DNA from: Isoetes taiwanensis
Taxonomy: Eukaryota > Streptophyta > Lycopodiopsida > Isoetales > Isoetaceae
Direction of reading: 5' to 3'
Assembly: GCA_021234155.1 (NCBI GenBank)
Contig: JAJEKV010000017.1
Location: 20,592,501 to 20,656,500, forward strand
Length of the DNA stretch: 64,000 bases
The notes beneath the pieces were generated by a model. It worked only from the letters and a program-made list of their open reading frames with translations. It was not told the origin of the DNA and did no database searches. The position numbers were made by a program, and so were the translations under genes. Below, piece after piece: positions 1 through 10,649 of this stretch; the first letter of the stretch is position 1, and each line of letters begins with the position of its first letter.

Positions 1-498
1 GCCTTCCATGTCTTCGATCATCACTTTGACCTTCATGCCACCTTGACTAGAACTCCCTACTACACTGATATAATTTGCCAGTATGATCAGCAGGTCTTAC
101 CCTGGGAAGTTAGCTTGCCACCTAGGGGAGGGAAATGGGTTTCTCTAGATTCTCTTGCTCAAGCCATAGGTGGGGGATCCAGGGGCAAGAATAAGTTATG
201 GGATAGAACCAGAAACATGCCAGACTACATGACCTGTAAGCATCATAGGCATAGGTACGTCTCAAACCAAGCAGCCTTAGCTTTGTTCATGCAGTACAGG
301 GCAGTTAACCAACCAGGAGAGCCGTCAATTCAACCTTTGGATTTGGCACCTCTCGACACTCGGGCAGCACAGATAAGCATCCAGGAGATCCAGGACCGGC
401 ATACGAACACTCACGGCTCCACATCGAGACAAGCGTGTGGGCGGATGGAGCGGAGGACTATGAGGAGGAAGAAGAGGAGAACCCAAGTTGGGAGATAA
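1..498 (+). CDS. Pre-gag ORF A of the gypsy element, partial, function unknown
   Basis: The frame is open from base 1 to the stop at 496-498, so the true start is off the window. No ATG is needed inside; the first listed start at 43 is a TTG. The middle (about residues 30-90) is a compact region rich in W, L and aromatic residues (KWVSLDSLAQAIGGG, RYVSNQAALALF) that could be a small folded DNA-binding-like domain. The last 30 residues are a basic run (RMERRTMRRKKRRTQ) that may be a frameshift artefact, since the neighbouring frame stays open through 488-676. I do not recognise the family. It lies upstream of gag in the same orientation, where extra ORFs have been reported in some plant LTR elements. 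Confidence 0.5.
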   Translation, partial: AFHVFDHHFDLHATLTRTPYYTDIICQYDQQVLPWEVSLPPRGGKWVSLDSLAQAIGGGSRGKNKLWDRTRNMPDYMTCKHHRHRYVSNQAALALFMQYRAVNQPGEPSIQPLDLAPLDTRAAQISIQEIQDRHTNTHGSTSRQACGRMERRTMRRKKRRTQVGR

Positions 499-1444
499 GG
501 AAGCGGGAAGGATGGAGAGGCCTAGCTCGACAACGAGGCGAGGCGAGATTTCGAGCCACCAAAGGGGTATCACGGGCCTCACTCCGGTGATCATCGAGGG
601 TGAGGAGTACATATTCGGCCAATCCACATCCTCAACCTCCCTATTGTCAAGAAGAAGGCCTCGGGGACCCGTTTAACTCCTAAGCCTAATGGCAAAGGAG
701 CAGGGCAGCGACTTCATCGACTATGATTATCAAGAAATTCCAAGGGAGGTGGCTGAGCGACACTCCTATGCAGGGGATACTATGTCAGACATTCAAGCCT
801 ACCAACAGATAAGGCAGATGTACCAGCAGCAGCAACCCATCATCCCAGAAGAGGAATTCCAGGAGATACAAAGCAGGTTGTACAAGCCGGGGAAAGGCCC
901 AAGCTCAAGCCGACCAGTGCGCTCTAGAAGCATGCGGGAAGCACCTGGTAGCATCAATCTGGAGAACGCGGCAACAATGTGGAGGGACCACGAAGATCTC
1001 GTCGCACTAGATGTTTTCGGTGAAGCTGCTCAGAGGAGGGGTACGGGAACTGCGGCTGGGGGCAGGGATAAGTCACTTAGGTACTATCTCCCGGTCCTTA
1101 GCCAGGGGCAGATGGTAGTTCTTCACAAGGAGTTCAGCCCAAGAGGGGAAGAATCCGTCGCGCTCCTAATCGCACTCTCAGGGTTCGGTCAGCACGCTAA
1201 GATGGATTATGGAGTAGACCATGTCATCCTCTTCAAGAGATCAGTAGCACTTCACGCTCTTGACTTCGCAAGGGGCCACCTCAGGGACGCGCACTTGTCA
1301 GTAGTGGCGGCAACTGCACCAGAACTCCCAGCACCACAGGTAGCAAGAGCATTGGAGGGAGGATCGGCGGCTAGAATCCTGCAGAACATGGGCAAGGGCA
1401 CAGGATTCAAGAAAATCAAGGACTTTTTCAAGCGACATCGTTGA
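488..1444 (+). CDS. Pre-gag ORF B of the gypsy element, function unknown
   Basis: One frame is open from 488 to 1444 apart from a TAA at 674-676. The ATG at 689 gives 251 residues. The N-terminal half is glutamine-rich and probably disordered (QMYQQQQP near residue 45). The C-terminal half (about residues 125-240) looks globular, with hydrophobic blocks such as YYLPVLSQGQMVVLH and VALLIALSGFGQH, and ends in a basic tail (GFKKIKDFFKRHR). ORF A and ORF B may be one protein of about 480 residues broken by a frameshift near 488 and one stop. No gag, pol or env motif is visible. The ORF ends before an AT-rich, intron-like spacer, and gag follows. Confidence 0.55.
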
Positions 1445-1770
1445 TGGAAGATTTGGGGTGCTAAGTTAATTAAAATACATTGTAACTCCTTTTTAAGTAT
1501 TATCATGTAGTTCATTAAGTGTACCCATATATACTAATTAATGTATTACTATGATGTTGACTTGTAAAAGAAATTTTCATATGATTTCTTTTGTACCTAA
1601 CAACAATTTAATTGTAAGCAAAAATGATCATTGCCTAACCTAATAACATGTATTAATGATCAATCCTTGCAGCAAGGAACTCAAGTGCAGGATCTCAAGA
1701 TCAGCACCGACCACGCAATTGGGTACCAAGGAATCTGTTTGGCAGGGAACAAGAAGATGTTGAGCAGGAT
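1445..1770 (+). other. AT-rich spacer with intron-like 3' end
   Basis: This stretch between the pre-gag ORFs and gag is clearly richer in A+T than both flanks. It ends in a good 3' splice-site context (ATCCTTGCAG at about 1664-1673), after which the gag frame is open well before its first ATG (1771). Possible donors are GTGCTAAG near 1457 or GTAACTCC near 1482. It may be an intron that joins the upstream ORF to gag, but no donor can be proved. Confidence 0.35.
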
Positions 1771-2745
1771 ATGTCACCAGAGGCAGTCAACGCAAGGTTG
1801 GTGCAGATGAGGAATCAGATGCAACACCTCATCAACTGGGCGACACCCCTCATGAATGCACAGGAAGATGGTCACCCACCTCCACCTTGTTTTCCGGGTG
1901 GTGACGAAGTCCCTCAGCAGGAAGGGGAGGGCAACCAGGGGAACGTCAGGGATAGAAGAAGGAAGAGGAGAACCAGGAGCCCATCATCATCTAGCTCCAG
2001 CTCATCGGATAGTTCTTCCAGTGAGGACAGCTCTAGCTCCGACAGTGACTCTGGCACACCTAAGGCAAGGAAAAGGGCAAGAAAGACAGATGATTACCGG
2101 AAAAAGGTGGATAGTGCTATGAGCAATGTGTGGAAGACAAGGAAGCTCGGCCAGTTCTCAGGGAAAGATAGATCAGGCATGGAGGCTGAAGCATGGCTGG
2201 ATGAAATGGAAGAATTTGGCAACTCATATGGTATGAAAGACAAGGACATAGGGAAAGTTGCTACAGCTAACCTTATTGGACCGGCAAGGATCTGGTGGAA
2301 GGGATATGCTAAGTCCAACAAGCTGAAGAGGAACAACTGCAGGTTTAAGACCTTCAGCAAGGCTTTCCGCAAGCACTATGTGCCAAGGTCTCATACTAGT
2401 AGACAGATCCAGCAGTTTTACAGGTTGAATCAGGGTAGCTTATCAGTGGCTAAGTATACCGAAGAATTCATGAGACTTAGGCTTCATGTTCCGGGAGTAT
2501 CAGAAAGGCAGGCAGTGGATACCTATATTGAGGGGTTGAACAGCAATATCAAGAGGCTTGTTAGAGCAATCAACCCAAGGTCAGTTGCAGAGGCCGAGGA
2601 TAAAGCTATAAGTTTGGAAGAAGCACCAACAACTCCAGCAGAGAAGCAGTCAACCTTCAGGGGTAAGAGTGCAGGGCAGTATCAGGGACAATACCAAGGT
2701 AAGCAATCAGCGGCTACACCATCAGGGAGTCGGCAGACAAGGTAA
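1771..2745 (+). CDS. gag: Gag polyprotein of the gypsy element
   Basis: The 324-residue ORF starts at an ATG. Residues 60-105 are a low-complexity Ser/Asp/Arg tract typical of the gag linker. Residues 125-280 form a Retrotrans_gag domain: the hallmark WW-type stretch GPARIWWKGYAK, then the F-x-AFRKHYVP segment, the Q-x2-QFY-x-L-x-QG motif and YTEEFMRL. Gag forms the cytoplasmic particle that packages element RNA. The ORF ends at 2745 through a frameshift just before where the CCHC zinc knuckle should be, so the gag C-terminus continues in other frames downstream. The frame is also open upstream of 1771 to about 1674. Confidence 0.9.
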   Translation: MSPEAVNARLVQMRNQMQHLINWATPLMNAQEDGHPPPPCFPGGDEVPQQEGEGNQGNVRDRRRKRRTRSPSSSSSSSSDSSSSEDSSSSDSDSGTPKARKRARKTDDYRKKVDSAMSNVWKTRKLGQFSGKDRSGMEAEAWLDEMEEFGNSYGMKDKDIGKVATANLIGPARIWWKGYAKSNKLKRNNCRFKTFSKAFRKHYVPRSHTSRQIQQFYRLNQGSLSVAKYTEEFMRLRLHVPGVSERQAVDTYIEGLNSNIKRLVRAINPRSVAEAEDKAISLEEAPTTPAEKQSTFRGKSAGQYQGQYQGKQSAATPSGSRQTR

Positions 2746-3728
2746 GGGTCGAACAAAGCTTTTGGGGACCGTAAGCCCTGTGAGAATGCATCTGGGGGGC
2801 GGTGCTCTCAAGCATCTTCTAGATCTGCCAAGGAAAAAGAGCGGGGAATGCATTGAGAAAAGTTATGCTTCGGGTGCTTCCGGCCGGCACCAAACACATG
2901 ATTGTCCATTAGATCATGCGGTCGGCCTTGGCGAGCTTATAGATTGGGATTCCCCAACGTAAGCGGATGAAGACGGCGACGGCCGGGAGGCCCAGGACTT
3001 CATAGATGGTGAGTGCCACATATGTGCAAACATTGAGTCAGGTGATATAGAGAATCAATCGACTGTCATTGCGGCTGATGGGATCATAGATAGTAAGCCA
3101 TATGTAGTCCTCATAGATACAGGTAGCTCTCATAATTTTGCATCTCCTAGATTGGCTGCTCTAATGAAGAACAAGGTATTGAAGTCTAAGCCAAGGCCAG
3201 TAGCTATGGCAAAATGGCCATCCGCACACACTAAGGGGAGGAGGATCACCTTTGACATAGACCTTAGTGGGGCTAAGTGGCCGATGGGGCGAAGTCATGG
3301 ATATTGGAAGGTATGATCTTATTGTGGGAATGGAATTCTTGAAGCCGGCTAAAGCAAAGTAATTGATTGTGACCGGAACGAAGTCACCATGACGGCACCG
3401 GACGGCAACAAGTTGATAGTCAAAGGTAAGAAGCTAGATTCTCCCATGCAGTGTATTTCTTTGAAGCGGCTAAGGAAGAGCATAGAAAGGAATAAAGTGG
3501 ATTACATCTTGAGGTTGGAATCGGTTGGGCGAAAAGCGGGGAGGGAAGTGACCCAAAGGGGAATCACTTGCCCGAGGCGGATATAGCAAGGCTTATTTCA
3601 GAGTTCAAGGATGTATTCCGGATGAAATCCGCAGTTGCCACCTTATAGGGGTGTAGAATGTGAGATCACATTGGCTCCGGATCTGAAGCCTACCAAGAAG
3701 GCACCATATAGAATGAGCACCCCGAGAA
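2746..3728 (+). pseudogene. Gag zinc knuckle, aspartic protease and protease-RT linker, multiply frameshifted
   Basis: Three frames must be combined. Near 2870-2920 the text SGASGRHQTHDCP keeps the G-x3-H-x3-CP half of a CCHC zinc knuckle but not its first cysteines. At 3101-3140 the frame reads YVVLIDTGSSHNFAS: the aspartic protease active site with the DTGSSHNF form usual in plant Ty3/gypsy elements; the catalytic Asp codon is at about 3115. Around 3390-3590 the sequence matches the expected spacing to RT but the frame changes again. The protease would mature the Gag-Pol polyprotein. Intact protein cannot be made from this sequence as given. Confidence 0.75.
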
Positions 3729-5268
3729 TTGATTGAGCTCAAGAAGCGACTTCAAGAATTGCTAGACCTTGGATTCATAAGGGCAAGTGTGTCTCCTTTT
3801 AGAGCACCTATACTCTTAAAAAGAAGAAAGGCGGGGAGCTTAAGAATGTGCATAGACTATCGCCACTCTCAAGCGGCGATAAAGAATAAGTATGCATTGC
3901 TTAGAGGCGGATGACCTAATGGATCAGCTACAAGGAGCAAAGCTATTCTCTAAGATTGATTTGAGATCAGGATACCATCAGATAAGAATAAAAGAAGAGG
4001 ACATCCATAAGACTGCTTTCAGAACGCGGTATGGTCATTTTGAGTTTACAGTAATGCCCTTTGGATTGTCGAACGCTCCCGCAACATTTATGCGCCTTAT
4101 GAACGACATCTTCAGAGACTTCTTGGATGAGTTTGTCATTGTCTTCTTCGACGACATTCTAGTCTACAGCAAGTCCCTTGAAGAGCATTGTCAGCATCTC
4201 AGGAAAGTGTTGGAGAAGTTGAGACGCCATCGGTTGTATGGGAAGCTCTCAAAGTGCCACTTTGCAACAGGCCGAGTGGAGTATTTGGGACATGTGGTAA
4301 CATCCGAGGGAATCTCCACAGATCCATCTAAGATTGAAGCAATAGTTGATTGGCCACCCCCAAGGAATGTAGCAGAAGTAAGAAGCTTTCTCGGGTTGGC
4401 GGGATACTACAGAAAGTTCGTGAAGGACTTTGCTAAGTGGGCGTCCCCTCTGTCGGACCTCACTAAGACCAAGAAGATTAAGGATTGGTCTAGTCATTGG
4501 TTAGAGAAAGTCCAAGCTTCCTTCGAGAAGCTTAAAGAGGCCTTGACAACAGCACCAGTGCTTGTCCTTCCGGACCCGAGTAAAGATAAGTTGGTAGCAA
4601 CAGATGCGAGCAAGATAGCAACAGGGGCAGTCTTGATGCAAGAAGGAAGGGTAGTCGCCTACGACTCAAAGAAGATGAACGACGCCGAGCAACGCTACCC
4701 AACCCATGATCAGGAGCTGCTAGCCATTGTCAGAGCATTGAGGATATGGAGGCATTATTTGCTGGGAAGGAAGTTTCAGTTAGATACTGATCACCAGAGC
4801 CTTCAGTATCTTTTCACCCAGCCACTCCTCAACTTAAGGCAAAGGAGGTGGATGGAATTCCTTGAGGAGTATGATTTTGATATTATATATAAGCCTGGTA
4901 AGCTTAATGTTGTAGCAGATGCCCTCTCTAGGAGGCCATTTCAGACAAGGACGCATTGTAATGCGATTTCCACTCTTTCGAGTGAGTTTGGCAAGAAGAT
5001 TGAGGAGTCCTTGCCAACCGATGTGGACTTCAAGGAGGTGTGGGAAAGCCTCTCCAAGGAAGCCAGAACAGATAAGGAGCGGGAAGCCTTCAAGCATTTT
5101 AAGAAGGAAGGCAACCTGTTGTACCACAAGCATAAGTTGTGTGTGCCCGAATCTTCAGGGGTAAGGAAGTTAATTCTTCATGACACACATAACAGCCCAA
5201 TAGCGGGCATCTTTGGCTTCATGAAGACCTATTTCAAGATTGAAGTAGTTACTTCTGGCCAGGAATGA
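3729..5268 (+). pseudogene. pol: Reverse transcriptase and RNase H of the gypsy element
   Basis: Two overlapping ORFs (3729-3914 and 3892-5268) in different frames make one RT. The first carries the N-terminal fingers ([24 protein letters not shown]). The second has motif A/B text ([28 protein letters not shown]), the catalytic box FFDDILVYS (YxDD replaced by FFDD, a common variant of this family), [10 protein letters not shown], and the RNase H domain ([44 protein letters not shown]). The C-terminal end enters the integrase zinc-finger region ([10 protein letters not shown]). The conserved DYRxLN motif after MCIDYR is scrambled at about 3858-3875, which is odd against an otherwise well-kept domain and may be a consensus error. 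Confidence 0.9.
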
Positions 5269-5296
5269 AGAGGCGAGATAGCTGCATATATTAGGA

Positions 5297-6487
5297 TTGC
5301 CGTTATGTCGCGTGAGACCAAAGGCGGAGCAACCCGGATTCGGTGCTTTAGAGCCATTGGGGGTGCCAAATGCAAAGTGGGAGGTCATAAGCATGGATTT
5401 CATCACAGGACTCCCTAGAACTCTTCGAGGCAAGGATGCATTGATGGTTGTCGTAGATAAGTTATCTAAGATGGCACATTTCGTGCCTTGCAAGACGACA
5501 GACACCGCATTAGACACTGCCAAGTTATTTGTAAGGGAGATTTTTAGACTCCATGGCATGCCTCGGGAGATAATATCTGATAGAGATTCTAAGTTCATGA
5601 GTGCCTTTTGGCAGGATCTCTTTAGCACCATCCAGACGAAGCTCTCCATGAGTACGGCATATCATCCCCAAACAGATGGCCAGACGGAAAGGACGAATCG
5701 GATCATTGAAGACATGCTTCGAAGCTATGTGTGGAACAAGCAGTCCAAGTGGGATGAGTACATCCACTTGGTGGAATTCGCCTACAACAGTGCCAAGCAG
5801 GAGTCATCGCAGATGTCTCCTTTCATGATAAATTATGGCTACCAGTGCTTAACCCCGGATACCTGGCACAATCCTGTGTCCAAGGTAGAAGTATCCCAGC
5901 AGATGTTAGGGGACATGCAGCAGCTAGTAGAGGAAGTAAGGGGTTATTTATTGGCAGCAAGAAGTCGGCAGAAGAGTGTAGCCGACAAGCACAGGACCGT
6001 AAGGGAGTTTACGGTGGGCGATACCGTTTGGTTGAAGATCAAGGTGAAGCAAGCCAAGCTGCGGATTGGGAGCTGCAAGAAGCTTGCCCCTAGGTGGGCT
6101 GGGCCGTTCAAGATTTTGGAGAGAGTGGGCTCTCAAGCCTACAAGTTGGATCTTCCAGCCCATCTTAAGGTCCACAAGGTCTTCCACGTAAGTTTATTAA
6201 AAAGGCACAATCCTAACCCTGAGGAGGTTTTGGATACTCCAACCTTGTTGGAAATGACGGAGGAGCAAGTAGAAATAGTGCCTGAGTTACTTCTTGATAA
6301 GTCATTCAAGAAGACTAGGAGGTCTCAGTTCCTCCAATATTTGGTTAAGTGGAAGCACTTACCCGTGGAAGATGCGACATGGGTATTGAAGCAAGATTTG
6401 GAGAAGCAATACCCAGAGTTTATGAAGGAGTTTGATGGGCGAGTCGTCTCCACTTGGTGCGACCCGACTTGCCAGGTGGTTAGCTAG
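5297..6487 (+). CDS. Integrase with C-terminal chromodomain
   Basis: The ORF (396 residues) starts inside the integrase; its HHCC finger lies just upstream in other frames (5170-5300). The DDE core is complete: D in ISMDFITGLP, D in IISDRDSKF, and E in DGQTERTNR with the usual spacing. A GPF/Y-like module follows (APRWAGPFKILERVG, YKLDLPAHLKVHKVFHVSLLK). Residues about 330-380 form a chromodomain (FLQYLVKWKHLPVEDATWV) that in this family steers integration to methylated-histone chromatin. The listed first residue is not a reliable start, since the domain is part of the pol polyprotein. Confidence 0.9.
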   Translation: MPLCRVRPKAEQPGFGALEPLGVPNAKWEVISMDFITGLPRTLRGKDALMVVVDKLSKMAHFVPCKTTDTALDTAKLFVREIFRLHGMPREIISDRDSKFMSAFWQDLFSTIQTKLSMSTAYHPQTDGQTERTNRIIEDMLRSYVWNKQSKWDEYIHLVEFAYNSAKQESSQMSPFMINYGYQCLTPDTWHNPVSKVEVSQQMLGDMQQLVEEVRGYLLAARSRQKSVADKHRTVREFTVGDTVWLKIKVKQAKLRIGSCKKLAPRWAGPFKILERVGSQAYKLDLPAHLKVHKVFHVSLLKRHNPNPEEVLDTPTLLEMTEEQVEIVPELLLDKSFKKTRRSQFLQYLVKWKHLPVEDATWVLKQDLEKQYPEFMKEFDGRVVSTWCDPTCQVVS

Positions 6488-7346
6488 TATGTTGTTAGTT
6501 AGCTTTGAGCCTGGCGCATGCATTCTAGTTAGAAGGGTGCATGTGCCAGAACCTTGGATCGTGTGGGCGATGATGGGATACGCCTTTAGGGCATTCTCTA
6601 GGCCACACGCACCAAGAGGTGCGCATGACCATTAGGGTCATGTGAGTGAGGAATGAGGCATAGTGGGCGATGATGGGACATCGATCGGATGATCTCTATG
6701 CCACGATGCGGGGTACGCACACCTGGCCGTAGGAGGGTCATGGTGAAGCTTAAGTGATCATGCGCGATGATGGGATCGTGAGACGTTCCCTAGCTGAAAC
6801 CCTCGGGGCATGATGCACTGGGGTGTACTCGATCCGGGGGATCGTGTACAAGGTAGCACTCGATCATGGGCAATGATGGGAGCATCTTAAATGATCCCTA
6901 AGCTCAAATCCGGAAGGGCCATGATCTTGGGCAAGGTAGTAGGACAACCTTGAGCCAGTAGTTCGGCTCAAGGAGGTAAGGGGGGTGGTCCCCTAAAACC
7001 ACAAATTATTAACTAAACTAACGTAATGTGCTCCTTTTGCAGGCAAGTAGAAGGAGGACCTCAACGAGGAGCGCGTTACGAGAGGATAGGGGGAGCCATA
7101 ATTTAGATTATGAACCCTAATAATTCTTATAATAGTATTTTGAATTATTATAAGAAATAACTGTGTTAAGGCTATATAATTTTGTATAAGTACAAATATA
7201 GCCTAAAAGTTTTTGACTTGAACTAATAAAATTTGATTGCTGAACTAAACTAAAGATTATGACATGTGTTGATGTGTTGCAGGCTTAAGGTAGGTTCGTC
7301 ACCTTAGCGCAATGCTGAGGACAGCATTGTCCTAAGGGGGGGAGAA
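6488..7346 (+). other. 3' non-coding region of the gypsy element
   Basis: No ORF of note. It contains four near-identical copies of GCGATGATGGGA or GCAATGATGGGA at roughly 6568, 6667, 6765 and 6870, spaced 95-105 bp. Further on, two AT-rich blocks each end in TGCAG (about 7041 and 7283), like 3' splice sites. The polypurine tract AAGGGGGGGAGA lies at about 7334-7346 and abuts the LTR, where it would prime plus-strand DNA synthesis. Confidence 0.6.
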
Positions 7347-8995
7347 TGTGACGGTCCAGGGGAACATACGCTATAAATACGTATATTCCTGGATCCGTCA
7401 CTATACAAGTCTATCATTCATAGCCTTGTATACCATAAGTTGTGGCACTAGGGGGCATGGCCAAGTTATTCTCATAACTCAGCCAACCATAGGGTTAGAC
7501 CATTATCCACGTGGCCTTAACCTATTGGGCACCCGCCACACAGGACTCACCCGATTGGTGCCACGTGGCATCCTAGGTGGACCTAGCTCATATAGGCCTA
7601 AACCCTAACCCTAGGCCTCTTTCCAGCCCTAGCACCTAGAGACTCACCCACTCGTTCGAAACCCCGTTTCGAACATCGTTCTTGTAGCATAGATCGGTGC
7701 AAAAAGAGCCCCCGCCAGGTAGACTCGTTCTTGGAGCAAGAGCAGCATCACGTGAGTCGAAGACCATGGAGGCACACGGATCTGGAGGGAGAGCTTCAGG
7801 AGCAGGTATGTAGGATAGTAGTTGTGATAGCTCATCTGGGATTAGCATTCCAGATGTGCTAGGATTTTGTATCTAGAGTAGAGCCATCCTAGAACCCATA
7901 TTCAACATCTTGAACCCTAATCAAGAAACCCTAACCATTAGTTAGATTTGTATGATTAGGTTAAGATGTTCTTCTTATGATCATTCTTAGGATATGCTGA
8001 TTATGTGATGTTGGTTGATCATGTTTGCTCCTCTTGTATTGGGAAGGGGGGTAGAGACCTAGGGCCATATGTAGTATGCTCCTAGAGTAGATCCCTTAGT
8101 TCCTATTAGATGCGGCCTGTGCATAGGAGCCCACCAGGCTATTGAGGCTATGATATGACTCAGCACCAGATAACGGGGCTAGAGGGAAAGTGGAGGGAGG
8201 ATCCCTGCCGAGTGGGGGCTTCGGGGGATCCCATAGTGGGCTAGGCTTATGGTCGGTCACTTCGGTGGGGGCCAGCATGGGTCCGACACCTCCTGGGGCA
8301 ATGGTGTTGCCCCCGCCTCTGGGAGCTGCAAGTGTTGGCTTGGCTCTCGCTTTGGGGGTTCACGTGGGCACTAATCGCGGTGTCGCCACGATTCGCTAGC
8401 CCCACCGGCACCTCTAGACCCTGGGAAGGGGAGATGCAACCCTTCCTGCCTCATCGGACCAGGGAGATGCAACCTGGAGTAGTCCCGATGGGTGATGCCA
8501 TGGGATTGCGTATCCGGAAGGCTAGAGTCCTGTCAGAGCCTGATCTAGCCCATCTGCAAAGTATGCACAGGAGGGGCGGATGGAGTGGTCAACCCTAGCC
8601 ATTGTTCTATGCCAGCCCTCGCCATTGCCATGACTCGGTCTGCTCTATCTTGAGGCCTAGCCGGTCAGTCACCCTCCTTACGAGTCTGAGCCGGGGTAGG
8701 AGCTCTCCTGTTTTATGGTTTGTGATTATCATCTTTGCATTGGTTTATGTGCGATGCACTACCCTCCGAGGTAGTATTTGTATATGTTTTATGCTAGTTC
8801 TGACGTGTTATCGCTTCCGCTGTTATAGGAGCCCATAGGGGAAGGGCGCGCAAGACACCTTCGTGTTCCCTCCCCGCACTAAGAGTCACCTCAGAGTGCG
8901 GGGTAGACGAAGGGCCCATGCGGTTGCTGAGCCGGATGGGGGATTTCCTGCCGGGTATGCGGCTGGGCGCCGTATGTTTAGCAGGGAGCGTCACA
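7347..8995 (+). repeat. 3' LTR of the gypsy element
   Basis: It starts TGTGACG directly after the polypurine tract and ends CGTCACA, a 7 bp perfect terminal inversion with TG..CA ends. Length is 1649 bp. Homologous sequence recurs inverted in 9133-10620 (for example the block around 8560-8620 matches 9540-9600 on the other strand), which supports the boundaries. The first 55 bp form an imperfect palindrome with CTATAAATA in the loop. Confidence 0.8.
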
Positions 8996-9132
8996 CTAAG
9001 CCAACACACATACTAACTATGGAATTGGGGTAGTTTAACCTAAGTCAAAGTCCCCTACAACCAACCAACCTAACGAGTTAGCCTATGGCCAGTGCAATGA
9101 TTTGGTCTATCAAAATCATGCTCGGATACCAC
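8996..9132 (-). other. Leader and primer binding site of a second, minus-strand LTR element
   Basis: Read on the minus strand, the LTR end GCATCACA is followed by TGGTATCCGAGC (plus 9120-9131), a two-mismatch version of the plant initiator-Met tRNA primer site TGGTATCAGAGC. The 130 bp beyond it is leader sequence. It stops at 8995, where the + strand gypsy LTR begins, so the gypsy copy was probably inserted here. The same leader start (CATGATCTTGGTAGACC form) recurs at 31874. Confidence 0.7.
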
Positions 9133-10620
9133 TGTGATGCTCCTAGAATCTATATGATGCTCCCATCGTACAGATACAGGGAGTTCCCCTCCCATGGCAT
9201 CTATATCACCATGGAAAGGCCCTCTGTCTAACTCGGACCACTTGGGATGGCCAAGTGTCTGGGTGAGAAACACGGAGCTGTCATTCGTCCCACGTCCTCT
9301 ATGGAAATCCTATACAGCAGAAGCATATATAGATGTTAGCACACATCAATTATGCTCAAAATAATATACCACCACGAAGGGTGGTCCATCCATCATCGTC
9401 ATCTGCATGGTAATACAAGTACAAGATAACATAAGCAATAATATACCATAACCAAGGGCTCTACCCCCGGGCTCGACTCCATCTCGACGGGCCGTGGCCT
9501 CAAGATAACAAAGAAACGAGGTATAACATGGCGTTGGCTAGCATAGAACAATGGCTAGGGTAGTCCACCCCTCCTGTGCACAATTTGCAGATAGGTTGAA
9601 ACATGCTATGGCGTGATTGTAGCCTTCTGGAGACGCAATCTCATGGAATCACCTTATGAGACTACTCCAGGTTACATCTCCCCCGTCCGATGAGGCAGGT
9701 CAGGGAGGCGACCCCCTCCCTGGGTATGATGGATCCCTGGGTGTGCTAGAGAACACGTGCCACATTAGTAACCCCCGCATCCGTACCCGACTTACTCCCC
9801 TAAATCTAAAGGCCGGCTCAACCTGCCCGTTCGAGCCCCAAGATGTCCATATAGACACACATCCTGGGACCCAGGGAGTGTCAAACCCATACTCGACTGA
9901 CACTCAGTGACCGACTATAAGCCTAGCACACTGTAGGAGTCTTGTAGCCACGTTAGGCAAGACCCTATCCCCGTTTCACCATCATACCCATTATCTGGTG
10001 CTGAATCACAACATATCATCTACAACATGTGGGCTCTTGTGCACATGCCGCAATTATTGGGTCTTAAGGGTTCTAGCTAGAGACATCTCTACTTCTCGGA
10101 AGCTTTCAGGTCTCTACCCTCCCTTAACCCCAGACACACAGGAGAAACAGAAAGAGAGAACACAATAATAATCAAAGTATCTATCATCATCTTAGTAACA
10201 CATAAAAGAGAAATTTACCATTCCATCTAATCAGAGAAGGGTTAGCTGAAGCACGGACTATCTAGGGACTAACCGGTCTCTTTGCTAGAGCCATTGTCAC
10301 GAAAGGCTTCCATTCTTCAAGTCTGGTTGCAGTAGCTGGTAGCTCCTCCTTCCTCCAACTCTTCCCAAATCGATCTAGGGCAAAATTGGGGGTAGGGCTC
10401 CAATTTGCCCTCCAAACTTAGTAAGTGCCCCCTGGCCAATTGATTTGGTCCAGGTGGCACTGCCTATTTGGCTGACTTTTACTAATTAATAACCTAATTA
10501 GCCTAATTACATTATTTACTCACTAATATTTTAGCATAGCTAATAAAAACCCTTTTAGGTGATCCCTTATTGATCCATAAGGGTCTACTTATACCCTGGT
10601 GACGTGTCATAGTATGTATA
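9133..10620 (-). repeat. LTR of the second element, part 1 (split by the 17 kb transposon)
   Basis: On the minus strand the LTR ends GGAGCATCACA beside the primer site. The block is homologous to the + LTR at 7347-8995 and to 31440-31860, in inverted orientation to both. It is interrupted at 10621 by the DNA transposon. The missing LTR tip is found on the far side, at 27655-27683, where the minus strand begins TGTGACG as expected for this family. Total LTR length would be about 1.52 kb. Confidence 0.75.
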
Positions 10621-10622
10621 TA

Positions 10623-10649
10623 TGGGTAAAAGCACGTTGTGGTGTTCCA
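10623..10649 (+). repeat. Left terminal inverted repeat of the 17 kb transposon
   Basis: It reads TGGGTAAAAGCACG then TTGTGGTGTTCCA. It pairs with the right end at 27626-27652 with three mismatches and is preceded by TA. The same pattern in its GTGAAAGCATGC form bounds the MITE at 32705-33028. Confidence 0.85.

Larger units (their letters stand above)
1..8995 (+). mobile_element. Ty3/gypsy chromovirus, 5' end outside window
   Basis: The order is extra ORFs, gag, protease, reverse transcriptase, RNase H, integrase, chromodomain, a long 3' non-coding region, a polypurine tract (7335-7346) and a 3' LTR (7347-8995). Integrase follows RT/RNase H, which defines Ty3/gypsy, and the chromodomain after integrase defines chromoviruses. 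The 5' LTR would lie left of base 1. The ORFs are frameshifted several times between 2745 and 5300, so the copy is dead or carries consensus errors. The base pairs after the LTR (CTAAG at 8996-9000) are the predicted right target-site duplication; the left one cannot be checked. It appears to be inserted in the leader of a second element in the opposite orientation. Confidence 0.9.
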
